From assembly GCF_001941505.1 (NCBI RefSeq), contig NZ_CP009248.1, forward strand, positions 992,001-1,056,000: a stretch of DNA of 64,000 bases, given 5' to 3'. The notes beneath the pieces were generated by a model. The model did no database searches, was not told the origin of the DNA, and was given only the letters and a program-made list of their open reading frames with translations. The position numbers were made by a program, and so were the translations under genes. Below, one piece after another: positions 48,229 through 55,416 of the stretch. The number at the start of each line of letters is the position of its first letter. Position 1 is the first letter of the stretch. This DNA comes from Corynebacterium sphenisci DSM 44792 (lineage in GTDB: Bacteria; Actinomycetota; Actinomycetes; Mycobacteriales; Mycobacteriaceae).

Positions 48229-48243
48229 CCAGGGGGTTCGCCT
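48187..48243. other. probable left attachment region (attL)
   Basis: Chromosomal sequence (coaD, terminator, promoter, MYRVF start) turns into phage sequence here, and the integrase stop is at 48244. The exact core cannot be set without the other end. Confidence 0.45.
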
Positions 48244-49428
48244 CTACAGCGCTCGGAGCCTCCGGGGCTGGTCCCGCACTGGTCCCGCAGCAGAGAGCAC
48301 TCCCGCTACCACCGCCGCCGCCGGCTCGTCATCCTCGGGCAGCACGTGCGCATACACGTCCAGCGTCATCCGCGCCGTCGCGTGGCCCAGACGCTGCTGG
48401 ACCGTCTTGACCGGCACCCCGGCGCGCAGCAGCGTCGTGGCGTGGAAGTGCCGCAGGCTCTTCGGGGTGATGGCGGCGGGCAGGCCGAGGTAGCGGCACA
48501 TCCCCCGGAACTTCACGGCGGTCACCGAGGCGATGAGCGGGTGGCCGGCGCTGCTCAGCAGCACCCGCTCGGAGCCGCGGCGGCGCTCCCGGTGCTCGAC
48601 GAGCAGCTCCATCGTCCGCTCATCGACGGTGATGGTCCGCCGGCCCTCGGCGCCGGTCTTGAGCTCCCGCAGCCCCGGCCCGGTGAGGTCGGCCTGCGCG
48701 ATGACCGCGATCCGCCGGCTCTCCCAGTCCACCGCCGCCCACGTCAGGCCGCAGCACTCCCCGGTGCGCATGCCCGTGGTGGCCATCAGGTGCACCGCCA
48801 GCGCCATGTCCGGGCTCGCGCACACCCACTGCCGCCGGCCCTCGGCGTCGAGCTTGCGCGGCCCGCCGTCCCGGGCGAGGGCGATGAGCGCGTTGACCTC
48901 CTCGGCGGTGGGCAGCTCCCGCCAGGTGATCGCCGTCGCCGGCCGCGGCACCCGCACCCCGTCCGCGGGGTTGCGGCGGATGAGCTGGTCCTCGACCGCC
49001 TGCCGCAGCATCGCCCGCAGCTGCGACGACAGCGACGACACGGTCGCCGGCGCCAGGCCCCGGCACCCGGGCTTCCACGGCCGGCCCTCGGAGAGCTCGG
49101 AGACCCAGGTGCGGATCATCGGCGGGCTGAGCCGGCCGATCGGGGTGCCCCGCAGGGAGCCGAGGTTGCGCTCCACCTGCTGCCGGATCTGCCGGGTGCC
49201 GCGCGTGGAGGCCTGCGCCGCCCACGCCGCGGCGAGGTCCTCGATGAGGATCGCCGCGCCATCCGGGTCCAGCCAGTCGCCGGCGCTGACCTCGGCCTCG
49301 CGCTTGGCCACCCAGGCCACGGCATCACGGCGCAGCTCGAAGGTCCGGGAGCGCTCCCGGCCGTCCGGGCCCCGGTACCGGCCGATGAACCGCACCCGCC
49401 CGCCGCGCACCCGGCGCTGGACGCTCAT
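48244..49428 (-). CDS. phage tyrosine integrase
   Basis: 394 aa. N-terminal arm-binding domain (about 1-60), SAM-like core-binding domain (about 62-155) and C-terminal catalytic domain. Catalytic residues: Arg221 in TTGMRTGECCGL, Lys257 in ELKTGAEGR, Arg326 in KSLRHFHA, His349 in RLGHA, and Tyr359 in LDVYAHV. The usual first His of box II (HxLR) is Lys323, a variant seen in some actinophage integrases. Its start overlaps the stop of the upstream HTH gene (ATGA). Confidence 0.95.
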   Translation of the reverse strand: MSVQRRVRGGRVRFIGRYRGPDGRERSRTFELRRDAVAWVAKREAEVSAGDWLDPDGAAILIEDLAAAWAAQASTRGTRQIRQQVERNLGSLRGTPIGRLSPPMIRTWVSELSEGRPWKPGCRGLAPATVSSLSSQLRAMLRQAVEDQLIRRNPADGVRVPRPATAITWRELPTAEEVNALIALARDGGPRKLDAEGRRQWVCASPDMALAVHLMATTGMRTGECCGLTWAAVDWESRRIAVIAQADLTGPGLRELKTGAEGRRTITVDERTMELLVEHRERRRGSERVLLSSAGHPLIASVTAVKFRGMCRYLGLPAAITPKSLRHFHATTLLRAGVPVKTVQQRLGHATARMTLDVYAHVLPEDDEPAAAVVAGVLSAAGPVRDQPRRLRAL

Positions 49429-49826
49429 GCCCCCGCCTCCTCGCCCGAGGCCACCAGCGCCCCGCGCACCTCGGGAATCTCCAGGAGGCTGCGCAGCGCC
49501 GCGGTGGCGGACTCCTGCGCGCCGGCCGCGGCCCGGATCCCATCCGCGAGGCGCTCGGCCTCCCGCAGCATCCGCGCCGGCCGCATCTGCGGCTGCCCGG
49601 CCTCCTCGGCGGTGATGAGCCCGGCGGCCACCAGGGCCTCCAGGACGTCACCGCCGTATGCGCGGGCCAGCTTGACCGCGCACACCGGATCCGGCCGCTT
49701 GCCCTGCTGCCATCGGCTGAACGCCGACTTGTCGAATCCGGCGCGCCGGGCGGCGGAGGCGTAGGAGTCCCCGCGGATGAGCGCCTGGGCGTAGCGCGCC
49801 CACCCGTGGGCGGGGGAGTCGGTCAT
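49425..49826 (-). CDS. HTH protein of the lysogeny module
   Basis: 133 aa. An N-terminal XRE-like helix-turn-helix (about 8-50; YASAARRAGFDKSAFSRWQQGK) is followed by a helical region. Overlaps the integrase start by 4 bp, so the two are cotranslated. Probably a second repressor or an integrase regulator; there is no peptidase domain. Confidence 0.75.
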   Translation of the reverse strand: MTDSPAHGWARYAQALIRGDSYASAARRAGFDKSAFSRWQQGKRPDPVCAVKLARAYGGDVLEALVAAGLITAEEAGQPQMRPARMLREAERLADGIRAAAGAQESATAALRSLLEIPEVRGALVASGEEAGA

Positions 49827-49880
49827 GGCGTGCCTTTCACGGATCGGGGTCGGGTTGCCTGCGGGGACGCGGCCGCCGGC

Positions 49881-50288
49881 CTACGGCTCGGTGTCGTCCT
49901 CCGGCCCGGTCTCCGCCACCCGCTCGAAGTAGTCGGGGTCCTGCTCGGGGAGGCTCAGGGCCTTGTCCAGGGGCATGTCCCAGACCGCACGGCTGGCCTT
50001 GATCCGGCGGCCCACCTCGGCCAGGAGGTCCATGTCACTGGCGAGCTGGAGGGCCTCGGAGGCACCGCCCTTGACGACCTCATCGGGCGTGATGAAGCCC
50101 GTGCGCGCCAGCGCCACAATCGGGCTGACGCCGTAGGCCCGCGCCAGCGCGACGACGACGTCCGCGGAGAACTCCCCGCGCTTGTACTGGAAGTTCAGCG
50201 TGCTGACGGGGAGGTCTGCGCGCTCGGCGGCGGACTTCCTGGAGGCCTGGTCGGTGAGGTCGTCAAACCATCTCTGGTGGGTGCTCAT
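49881..50288 (-). CDS. repressor-like HTH protein (candidate immunity repressor)
   Basis: 135 aa from the ATG at 50288 (an upstream in-frame ATG at 50327 lies inside the promoter). An XRE-like HTH (about 10-55; SRKSAAERADLPVSTLNFQYKRGE) is followed by a helical C-terminus. Reads leftward from the divergent control region, opposite a Cro-like HTH gene, the classic position of a lysogeny repressor. Distantly similar in layout to the 49425-49826 protein. Confidence 0.72.
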   Translation of the reverse strand: MSTHQRWFDDLTDQASRKSAAERADLPVSTLNFQYKRGEFSADVVVALARAYGVSPIVALARTGFITPDEVVKGGASEALQLASDMDLLAEVGRRIKASRAVWDMPLDKALSLPEQDPDYFERVAETGPEDDTEP

Positions 50289-50294
50289 GCTGCC

Positions 50295-50323
50295 AAGGTA
50301 TGCGAGAAATCCTGCGGGTGCAA
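50295..50323 (-). promoter_or_regulatory. leftward repressor promoter
   Basis: On the minus strand TTGCAC (50323-50318) and TACCTT (50300-50295) are 17 bp apart, and TACCTT is 6 nt before the ATG at 50288: a leaderless repressor mRNA. Confidence 0.55.
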
Positions 50324-50409
50324 ACATGGCCTAGAGGTGAACGCGCTGTTCAGAGGCTATATAGGCATGTCATGGCATCCAGAATTCCTGACAAGATTGG
50401 GAAAAAGGG

Positions 50410-50438
50410 TTGACAATAGCTAGGAGAGCGGCCAAGCT
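50410..50438 (+). promoter_or_regulatory. rightward early promoter
   Basis: TTGACA at 50410-50415 followed 17 bp later by CAAGCT (50433-50438), in an A+T-richer stretch. Faces the Cro-like gene; the -10 is weak. Confidence 0.45.
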
Positions 50439-50484
50439 TAGGTACCGGACATTGAGAGCCACTACCAAGCGCTAGGAGCGCGGC
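50419..50484. repeat. direct operator-like repeats in the genetic switch
   Basis: GCTAGGAGAGCGGC (50419-50432) and GCTAGGAGCGCGGC (50471-50484) match at 13 of 14 bases, 52 bp apart, flanking the start of rightward transcription. Likely sites for the repressor or the Cro-like protein. Confidence 0.5.
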
Positions 50485-50499
50485 GGGGAAGGGGACCCG

Positions 50500-50733
50500 A
50501 TGAGCAGTCGGTACCGAGTGAGGCCCGAGGTCGTAGATCGGGCGCGGGAGCGGCTGGATGTGAGCAGCGATGAGCGGCTGGCGGCCCGGCTGGGCGTCAC
50601 CGCCGCGACCATCTCCCGAATTCGCCGCGGCGAGCAGCCGTCGCTCCCCGTCGCCGTAGACCTGCTCCACGCCGCCGCGGTCTCCATGACCGCCGGCCTG
50701 GAGCCTGTACCCCCGACCCCCGTCACCCTCTAG
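50500..50733 (+). CDS. Cro-like small HTH protein
   Basis: 77 aa, nearly all one XRE HTH (about 18-60; DERLAARLGVTAATISRIRRGEQ). First rightward gene. ATG at 50500 after GGGGAAGGGG. By position and size it is the early switch regulator. Confidence 0.75.
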   Translation: MSSRYRVRPEVVDRARERLDVSSDERLAARLGVTAATISRIRRGEQPSLPVAVDLLHAAAVSMTAGLEPVPPTPVTL

Positions 50734-50759
50734 CCCCCGTCACGAAAGGAGGCGCCGCG

Positions 50760-51554
50760 ATGCAGCGCGACGCCAGCAACCAGGATACCACCCCCCAGGA
50801 CAGCCCCATCAGCCGCCGCATGCGCGTCCAGCTCATCCGGCATCCCGACGCCGAGCCCGACGCGATCACCGTGGACCTGGAGGCCGTCCTCGGCGAGAAA
50901 GAGGTCAAGGAGCTGAGGCTGGAGATGCGGGAGATCTACCGCCTGCTGCAGCCGTACGCGGTGCGGCTGTCGGATCCGGAGGATTACCGCGTCGAGGATG
51001 AGGCCGTGCCCGTGCGCGAGCTTCCGTGGCGGCCGGTGGGGCTGGTGGTGACCCATCCGCTGGCGCGGCCGGTGGTGGACGAGGTCACCCGCCGGCAGAT
51101 GATCCGGGATCTGCGGGAGCTGCTCATCGCGGATCCGACCCTGCGCCCGGAGTCGGGGGCGGTGGACCTCGCCGATGCCGTCGATGAGCTGGCGGATGCG
51201 GGGTATTCGGCGGTGTACGCGGTGCCGCATGAGCAGCTGGCGCAGGTGCTGGCCCGCACCGGCCGGTGGCTCATCGAGCCCCCGGGCCCCGCCGCGGAGG
51301 TGGAGCGGGTCGAGTTCGCCCCGGCGCGCTCCCGGGCCGGCTCCCGGGTGTGGGTCGCCGGGGAGGCCGGCGCCCGGTTCGAGGTGCACTCCCGCACGGT
51401 GGTCGTCTTCGAGCAGGCGTCCGCGGAGCCGCTGACCCTGGTGCTGGATGAGGAGTCGCGCCGGGCGCTGGTGGAGCAGCTGGGCGGGGTGCCGCCGACG
51501 ACTCCCTGGGGGCAGGCCACGGCGCGCCCAGTGGCGGCGGGGGAGGCGTCATGA
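50760..51554 (+). CDS. phage protein of unknown function
   Basis: 264 aa, no recognised domain. A Cys-free, acidic chain with a helical stretch near residues 45-60 (KEVKELRLEMREIYRLLQ) and a beta-rich C-terminal half (SRVWVAGEAGARFEVHSRTVVVFEQ). ATG at 50760 follows an ideal AAAGGAGG. Cotranscribed with the next small gene (4-bp overlap). Confidence 0.7.
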   Translation: MQRDASNQDTTPQDSPISRRMRVQLIRHPDAEPDAITVDLEAVLGEKEVKELRLEMREIYRLLQPYAVRLSDPEDYRVEDEAVPVRELPWRPVGLVVTHPLARPVVDEVTRRQMIRDLRELLIADPTLRPESGAVDLADAVDELADAGYSAVYAVPHEQLAQVLARTGRWLIEPPGPAAEVERVEFAPARSRAGSRVWVAGEAGARFEVHSRTVVVFEQASAEPLTLVLDEESRRALVEQLGGVPPTTPWGQATARPVAAGEAS

Positions 51555-51769
51555 GCGGCCGCGAGGTGCTCCACGACGGCGGGGTGCTCGCCGCGGAGGT
51601 CGGGCATGCCGGCGGGGTGCTCAAGCCCTGCTTGCAGACCCTGCGGGTGGTGGTCGACGGCGAGGAACCGGTGCTCCTCATCGGGGCGCTGCGGGTCTCC
51701 GACCCGGCGGAGCTCCAGAGGCTCGTCGACGCCGCCCGGGTGGCGATGCAGGGGGTGCTGCCGACCTGA
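51551..51769 (+). CDS. small phage protein of unknown function
   Basis: 72 aa; predicted mixed strand and helix (LRVVVDGEEPVLLIGALRVSDP), single Cys. ATGA overlap with the previous gene shows coupling. No family recognised. Confidence 0.6.
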   Translation: MSGREVLHDGGVLAAEVGHAGGVLKPCLQTLRVVVDGEEPVLLIGALRVSDPAELQRLVDAARVAMQGVLPT

Positions 51770-51869
51770 GCGCGCACCCGGGCGGATAGGCCGCCCCATC
51801 CCGGGCCCCGAGGGGCCACACCACCAGATGATTCGCACAACAGTTCCAATAAGTGCATAGCGTAGCCCC

Positions 51870-51911
51870 GCCCCGGCGGGTGAGCGCCCGGTTCGACTCC
51901 GGGCCGGGGCA
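51870..51911 (+). ncRNA. tRNA minihelix-like element (acceptor stem plus T-arm only)
   Basis: A 7-bp acceptor-type stem GCCCCGG (51870-51876) / CCGGGGC (51904-51910) with unpaired A 51911, and a perfect T-arm CCCGG-TTCGACT-CCGGG (51887-51903). The D-arm and anticodon arm are replaced by a 10-nt linker (51877-51886). This is the top half of a tRNA in correct geometry. It could be a deleted tRNA gene or a functional mimic; no CCA is encoded. Confidence 0.5.
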
Positions 51912-51943
51912 CAGGCGCGTCAAGCCGCATGGGCAGGCGGTAA

Positions 51944-51988
51944 GCCCCGCCCCCGTGGCCGCTGCCACTTTCCAGCGGCCGGTGGGGC
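51944..51988 (+). other. stable hairpin upstream of the excisionase-like gene
   Basis: 8-bp stem GGCCGCTG/CAGCGGCC (51957-51964, 51973-51980) and an outer GCCCC/GGGGC (51944-51948, 51984-51988). May be a terminator or a leader structure; no T tract. Confidence 0.4.
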
Positions 51989-52029
51989 TGCGCGCCACCC
52001 ACGACACCACGACCAGATCGGAGGACATC

Positions 52030-52212
52030 ATGACCGCCGCCGTCCAGAGCCCGGGCATGCCCGTCCGGGACGCCGCCGCCTACCTGGGCGTCTCCACGGG
52101 CATGGTCTACAAGCTCGCCCGCCGCGCCCACGACCCCATCCCGCACTACCGCGTCGCCGGCCGGATCCTCATCCGGCGCAGCGACCTCGACTCCTGGAGG
52201 GACCGCCAGTGA
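52030..52212 (+). CDS. excisionase-like HTH protein (MerR/HTH_17 type)
   Basis: 60 aa: winged-HTH of the excisionase/HTH_17 group, MPVRDAAAYLGVSTGMVYKLAR, wing PHYRVAGRILIRRSDLDSW. ATG at 52030 after CGGAGGA; upstream in-frame starts fall in the structured leader. Probably directs excision or regulates early genes. Confidence 0.75.
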   Translation: MTAAVQSPGMPVRDAAAYLGVSTGMVYKLARRAHDPIPHYRVAGRILIRRSDLDSWRDRQ

Positions 52213-52508
52213 CCACCCCCATGCCCCCGCGGACTCCGCGCGCCGACCTGCTCGCCGTGGCCCGCGCCGCCGACGTCCTCGACCCGCCGCGCACCCGGCC
52301 CGCCGGCCGTCCGGCCCGCCCGGGCGCGCCACGGCCCCGCATGGCCACCGCCGCCGCGGCGCCGCCGGCCCGCCACCGCGCCCCGGCCGCCCCGGATCAG
52401 CGGCTGGTCAGGTGGGCGCTGCTGCTCGCCGCGGCCGCCGTCATCCTCGCCCTCTGGGCGCTGATGATCGCCGCCGACGCGCACACCCTCGCCGGGATCG
52501 CGTCATGA
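52209..52508 (+). CDS. small phage membrane protein
   Basis: 99 aa; basic, Pro/Ala-rich N-terminus and one transmembrane helix near residues 68-90 (WALLLAAAAVILALWALM). GTG start overlaps the previous stop. Function unknown. Confidence 0.6.
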   Translation: MTTPMPPRTPRADLLAVARAADVLDPPRTRPAGRPARPGAPRPRMATAAAAPPARHRAPAAPDQRLVRWALLLAAAAVILALWALMIAADAHTLAGIAS

Positions 52509-52828
52509 CCGCGCTGCTGACCTGGCAGGAGCCCACCCGGCCCCCGGCGGCACCCCGGCCACGCCGCCGCGACCCGCACCTGCTGGCCACCTACCGCGGC
52601 GTCGCCAGCGCACTCGCCGGTCAGCCCGGCCGATGGGCGCTCATCGACGTCAGCCAGATCGGCCCCATCGACACCCCCGGCGCCTGGGAATCCCGGTGCA
52701 CCCACCTCCTCGTCGGCGTCCGCACCCACCTCACCGCCCGCGGCCTCCACCTGCAATCCCATACCGAGGGCGATGGCCTCACCCGCCGGCTCTACGTGCG
52801 CATCATCACCGCAGAGGAGCAGCAGTGA
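52505..52828 (+). CDS. small phage protein of unknown function
   Basis: 107 aa from the ATG at 52505 (ATGA overlap with the previous gene). Predicted alpha/beta: ALIDVSQIGPIDTPGAWES and LYVRIITAEEQQ. No family recognised. Confidence 0.6.
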   Translation: MTALLTWQEPTRPPAAPRPRRRDPHLLATYRGVASALAGQPGRWALIDVSQIGPIDTPGAWESRCTHLLVGVRTHLTARGLHLQSHTEGDGLTRRLYVRIITAEEQQ

Positions 52829-53124
52829 GCTGGAGGAATGGCAAGCGCGGCCATGTGCTGGTGCCGTGCGCCCGGTGCACCCGCACCAAGGTCCATGAGG
52901 CCCGCGGCCTGTGCAAGCCCTGCTACAACCGCTTGCGCGAGGGCCGCATCCGCGGCGAATGCCTGGACGACTACCCCACCGTCGGCTGCACCGCCGGCTG
53001 GTCGAGCCTGGCCGACATCGCCCGCGGGGGCGCCGCCGGCCACGCCGACGAGCTGCGCCGTCGCCTCGACCCCGGCCACATCCCCGCCCGCGAGGCCCGC
53101 ATGGACATCCTGGAGGTCTGCTGA
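52825..53124 (+). CDS. zinc-finger-like phage protein
   Basis: 99 aa; CARC...CKPCYNRLREG (about residues 14-36) forms a four-Cys zinc knuckle, typical of treble-clef proteins in actinophages. GTG start inside the GTGA overlap. The C-terminal part is helical (AGHADELRRRLDPGHIPA). Probably DNA binding; role unknown. Confidence 0.62.
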   Translation: MSWRNGKRGHVLVPCARCTRTKVHEARGLCKPCYNRLREGRIRGECLDDYPTVGCTAGWSSLADIARGGAAGHADELRRRLDPGHIPAREARMDILEVC

Positions 53125-53273
53125 TGGCCACCACCGCCCGCGGCACCACCGCCGCCCTCGCCGGCGCGGCACTGCTGCTGTGCGCCCTCCGCACCCGCCC
53201 TGGCCCCGCCCCGGGCGCCGACGCCGAATTCGCCGACATCTGGCCACCCGAGCACCCGGGGACGCCCCGATGA
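53124..53273 (+). CDS. very small phage protein with a hydrophobic N-terminus
   Basis: 49 aa. Residues 8-20 are hydrophobic (TAALAGAALLLCA), then a Pro-rich tail. TGATG overlap with the previous gene and ATGA overlap with the next argue that it is translated. Confidence 0.5.
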   Translation: MATTARGTTAALAGAALLLCALRTRPGPAPGADAEFADIWPPEHPGTPR

Positions 53274-53497
53274 CCGCCCACAACGCCCTCGGCTGCGCCC
53301 TCGGGGCCATCGCCGCCACCGGAGTCGCCATGCTCATCCTGCTCCTCGCCGCGCTCACCATCACCGGACTACCCGGGCGCCACACCACGCCGCCCGCCGC
53401 GCCGGGCCGGCCCCCGGTGGCCACCGCCGACTGCCCGCCCTCGCCCTCCGCCGACCACGGCCCCGGCGACACCCCCTGCCCCACCACGACCCCCTAG
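53270..53497 (+). CDS. small single-span phage membrane protein
   Basis: 75 aa; one transmembrane helix (about 14-34, AIAATGVAMLILLLAALTI) followed by a Pro/Thr-rich tail with two Cys. Coupled to the previous gene. Function unknown. Confidence 0.55.
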   Translation: MTAHNALGCALGAIAATGVAMLILLLAALTITGLPGRHTTPPAAPGRPPVATADCPPSPSADHGPGDTPCPTTTP

Positions 53498-53506
53498 GAG
53501 GCCACG

Positions 53507-55147
53507 ATGCCCCGGATCCGGACCATCAAGCCCGAGTTCTGGTCCTCGCCCGGCGTCACCGGACTCGACCCGATGTGGCGGCTCCTCTTCATCGCCATGT
53601 GGACCTGGGCCGACGACTACGGTCGCGGCACCTGCGAGCCGCGAGAGCTGATGGGATTCGCTTTCCCGCACGACGACGACATGACGGTCGGAGATTTCCG
53701 CCGAGGACTCGGGGAAATCCACCGAGCATTCGATGTGAGGTTCTACCGCGTCGCCGGCCGCTCCTACTACGCCATCCCGTCGTGGGAGGCGCACCAGAAA
53801 GTGGACAAGCGTTCGAAGGCCAGCCGTTACCCCGCACCGGAGGACGGCGAGGAAATCGACGTCACGTCGTGGCTGGTCAACCCCCATCCCGCCGAACCTT
53901 CGGGGGAGTCCGCCGAGGATTCGGCGGAATCCCCCGAACCCTCGGCGGAAACTCGGCGCTGGAACAGGGGAACAGGGGAACAGGGGAACAGGGAGGAGGG
54001 GCTTACTCAGGTCAGGGAAGGTGCTGGCGCGGGCGCGCGCGAAACGTCACCGCCGCCGGCCGCCGACCCCGCTGCGGCGTCGCTGCCGCCGGAGTGGGTC
54101 GAGGAGCCGAGCCTGGCCCGCTGCGCCACCCACGCCACCGTCGACGCGCCACCGCCATGCGGCGGCTGCGCCGCCGCCCGCCGCGCCGCGATGGCAGCCC
54201 GCACCGCCGCGGAGGCCCGGGCCCGCGAGGAGATGCGCGCCCGGGAAACCGCCATCGGCCCCTGCCGGCTGTGCGACCACGCCGGCTGGATCATCGACCA
54301 GCACTCCGGCGCCGCCGTCGAGCCGGCCATCCGGTGCACCCACGACGCCGCCGGCAACACCGCGATCATCGACGCCGCCAAGCAGCGCGCCCGCGCCACC
54401 CGGCACCGCCGCGGCCCCGACGGCCCCGAGGACCTGAGCCCCGAGGCGCTGCGCCGCTGGCGCGCCGAGCACCTCGCCCGGCGCTCAGCGGGCCACAGCG
54501 GCGACGAGCACCCCGCCCCCCCGGCACGACCCCGCACCGACCCCCGAGACCCCGCGAGCGGCCGGTGCAGCCGCCACGAACCCCGCCTAGGAGGCGCGAT
54601 GTTCATCCCCGGAACCCCCCGACCCCAGGGCTCCAAGATCGCCCGCCAGGTCACCACCTCCACCGGCCGCCGCTACGCAGCCGGCGCCGCCGGCGCCCGG
54701 CGCGCCCGCCGCACCGTGCTGTGCGAGTCCTCCAAGGACCTGCCCGCGTGGCGCGCCGCCGTCGCCGCCGGCGCCGCCGTGGCCCACCCCGACGGGCCTC
54801 TCGACGGGCCGGTGGCCATGACCGTGGTCTTCCGCATGCCGCGCACCAAGGCCATGGGCGACCGGCCCGCCCCGCCGATGGTGGAGCGCCCCGACCTGGA
54901 CAAGCTGCTGCGCGGAATCTTCGACGGGCTCACCGGGCCGGCGCTGCGCGACGACTCCCAGGTCGTCGCGATCACCGCCACCAAGCGCCGGGCGCGGCCC
55001 GGGGAGAGCCCCGGCGCGGAGATCACGCTCACCGCCGCCGGCGGCCGCAGCCGCATCGCCGCGGCGCTGCCCGACGCGCTGCGGGTCCTCGACGACCTCC
55101 GCGACAGCCTGCCCGCCGACGGCCCGGAGGAGCCCCACGATGCCTGA
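53507..55147 (+). CDS. phage replication protein fused in frame to a RusA resolvase
   Basis: 546 aa open frame. Residues 1-110 resemble phage replisome-organiser N-terminal domains (RIRTIKPEFWSSPGVTG, WADDYGRG, YYAIPSWEAHQKVDKRS). Residues 145-165 are a repeat-encoded linker; the middle has two possible zinc sites (CATH...CGGC and CRLCDHAGWI...CTHD). Residues 365-546 form a RusA-type Holliday junction resolvase (IPGTPRPQGSK, ERPDLDKLLRGIFDGLTG, DDSQVVAITATKR). No stop separates the two modules, yet AGGAGG precedes an in-frame ATG at 54599, so RusA can also be made alone. ATG at 53507 after GGAGG. Confidence 0.8.
   Translation: MPRIRTIKPEFWSSPGVTGLDPMWRLLFIAMWTWADDYGRGTCEPRELMGFAFPHDDDMTVGDFRRGLGEIHRAFDVRFYRVAGRSYYAIPSWEAHQKVDKRSKASRYPAPEDGEEIDVTSWLVNPHPAEPSGESAEDSAESPEPSAETRRWNRGTGEQGNREEGLTQVREGAGAGARETSPPPAADPAAASLPPEWVEEPSLARCATHATVDAPPPCGGCAAARRAAMAARTAAEARAREEMRARETAIGPCRLCDHAGWIIDQHSGAAVEPAIRCTHDAAGNTAIIDAAKQRARATRHRRGPDGPEDLSPEALRRWRAEHLARRSAGHSGDEHPAPPARPRTDPRDPASGRCSRHEPRLGGAMFIPGTPRPQGSKIARQVTTSTGRRYAAGAAGARRARRTVLCESSKDLPAWRAAVAAGAAVAHPDGPLDGPVAMTVVFRMPRTKAMGDRPAPPMVERPDLDKLLRGIFDGLTGPALRDDSQVVAITATKRRARPGESPGAEITLTAAGGRSRIAAALPDALRVLDDLRDSLPADGPEEPHDA
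53961..53992 (+). repeat. four tandem octamers GGAACAGG in the replication gene
   Basis: Exact 8-bp units. Since 8 is not a multiple of three, gain or loss of one unit shifts the reading frame, so the gene could be phase-variable. Confidence 0.75.
54599..55147 (+). CDS. RusA-type Holliday junction resolvase (internal start)
   Basis: 182 aa product expected from the ATG at 54599, with AGGAGG 5 nt upstream and rare CTA/GGA codons there, as if the Shine-Dalgarno had been selected. RusA needs Asp residues for Mg2+ catalysis; DLDK and DDSQ motifs are present. Same frame as the larger ORF. Separate expression is inferred. Confidence 0.6.
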   Translation: MFIPGTPRPQGSKIARQVTTSTGRRYAAGAAGARRARRTVLCESSKDLPAWRAAVAAGAAVAHPDGPLDGPVAMTVVFRMPRTKAMGDRPAPPMVERPDLDKLLRGIFDGLTGPALRDDSQVVAITATKRRARPGESPGAEITLTAAGGRSRIAAALPDALRVLDDLRDSLPADGPEEPHDA

Positions 55148-55403
55148 GCTGACCATCCACCGCCTGGCCGACGGCCGCTGGCGCGTCGACCCCCACGACG
55201 GCTTCGAGCCCGCCGAGGTCGACACCTGGTCCGCCGTCGCCGCCCTCGTCGACCCCCGGCCCCAGACCATCACCGCCCGCGTCGCCGAGGAGGCCGGCCA
55301 CTTCCAGGACCTCGGCTTCCACGGGACCGCCCTCGCCGAGCACCTCGCCCGCGCCTACCGCACAAGCCCACGCCACATCCGCCGCATCCTCGCGGCCGCC
55401 TGA
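55140..55403 (+). CDS. small phage protein of unknown function
   Basis: 87 aa; N-terminal strands (LTIHRLADGRWRVDPHDGF) then helices ending in RTSPRHIRRILAA, which looks HTH-like. Overlaps the RusA end by 8 bp. Function unknown. Confidence 0.6.
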   Translation: MPELTIHRLADGRWRVDPHDGFEPAEVDTWSAVAALVDPRPQTITARVAEEAGHFQDLGFHGTALAEHLARAYRTSPRHIRRILAAA

Positions 55404-55416
55404 AAGGACCCCCACC

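Noticed and set aside
51838..51911. A complete tRNA gene ending at the T-arm in the prophage
   Set aside because: No D-arm or anticodon arm and no pairing 5' acceptor strand at the needed distance; only the minihelix fits.
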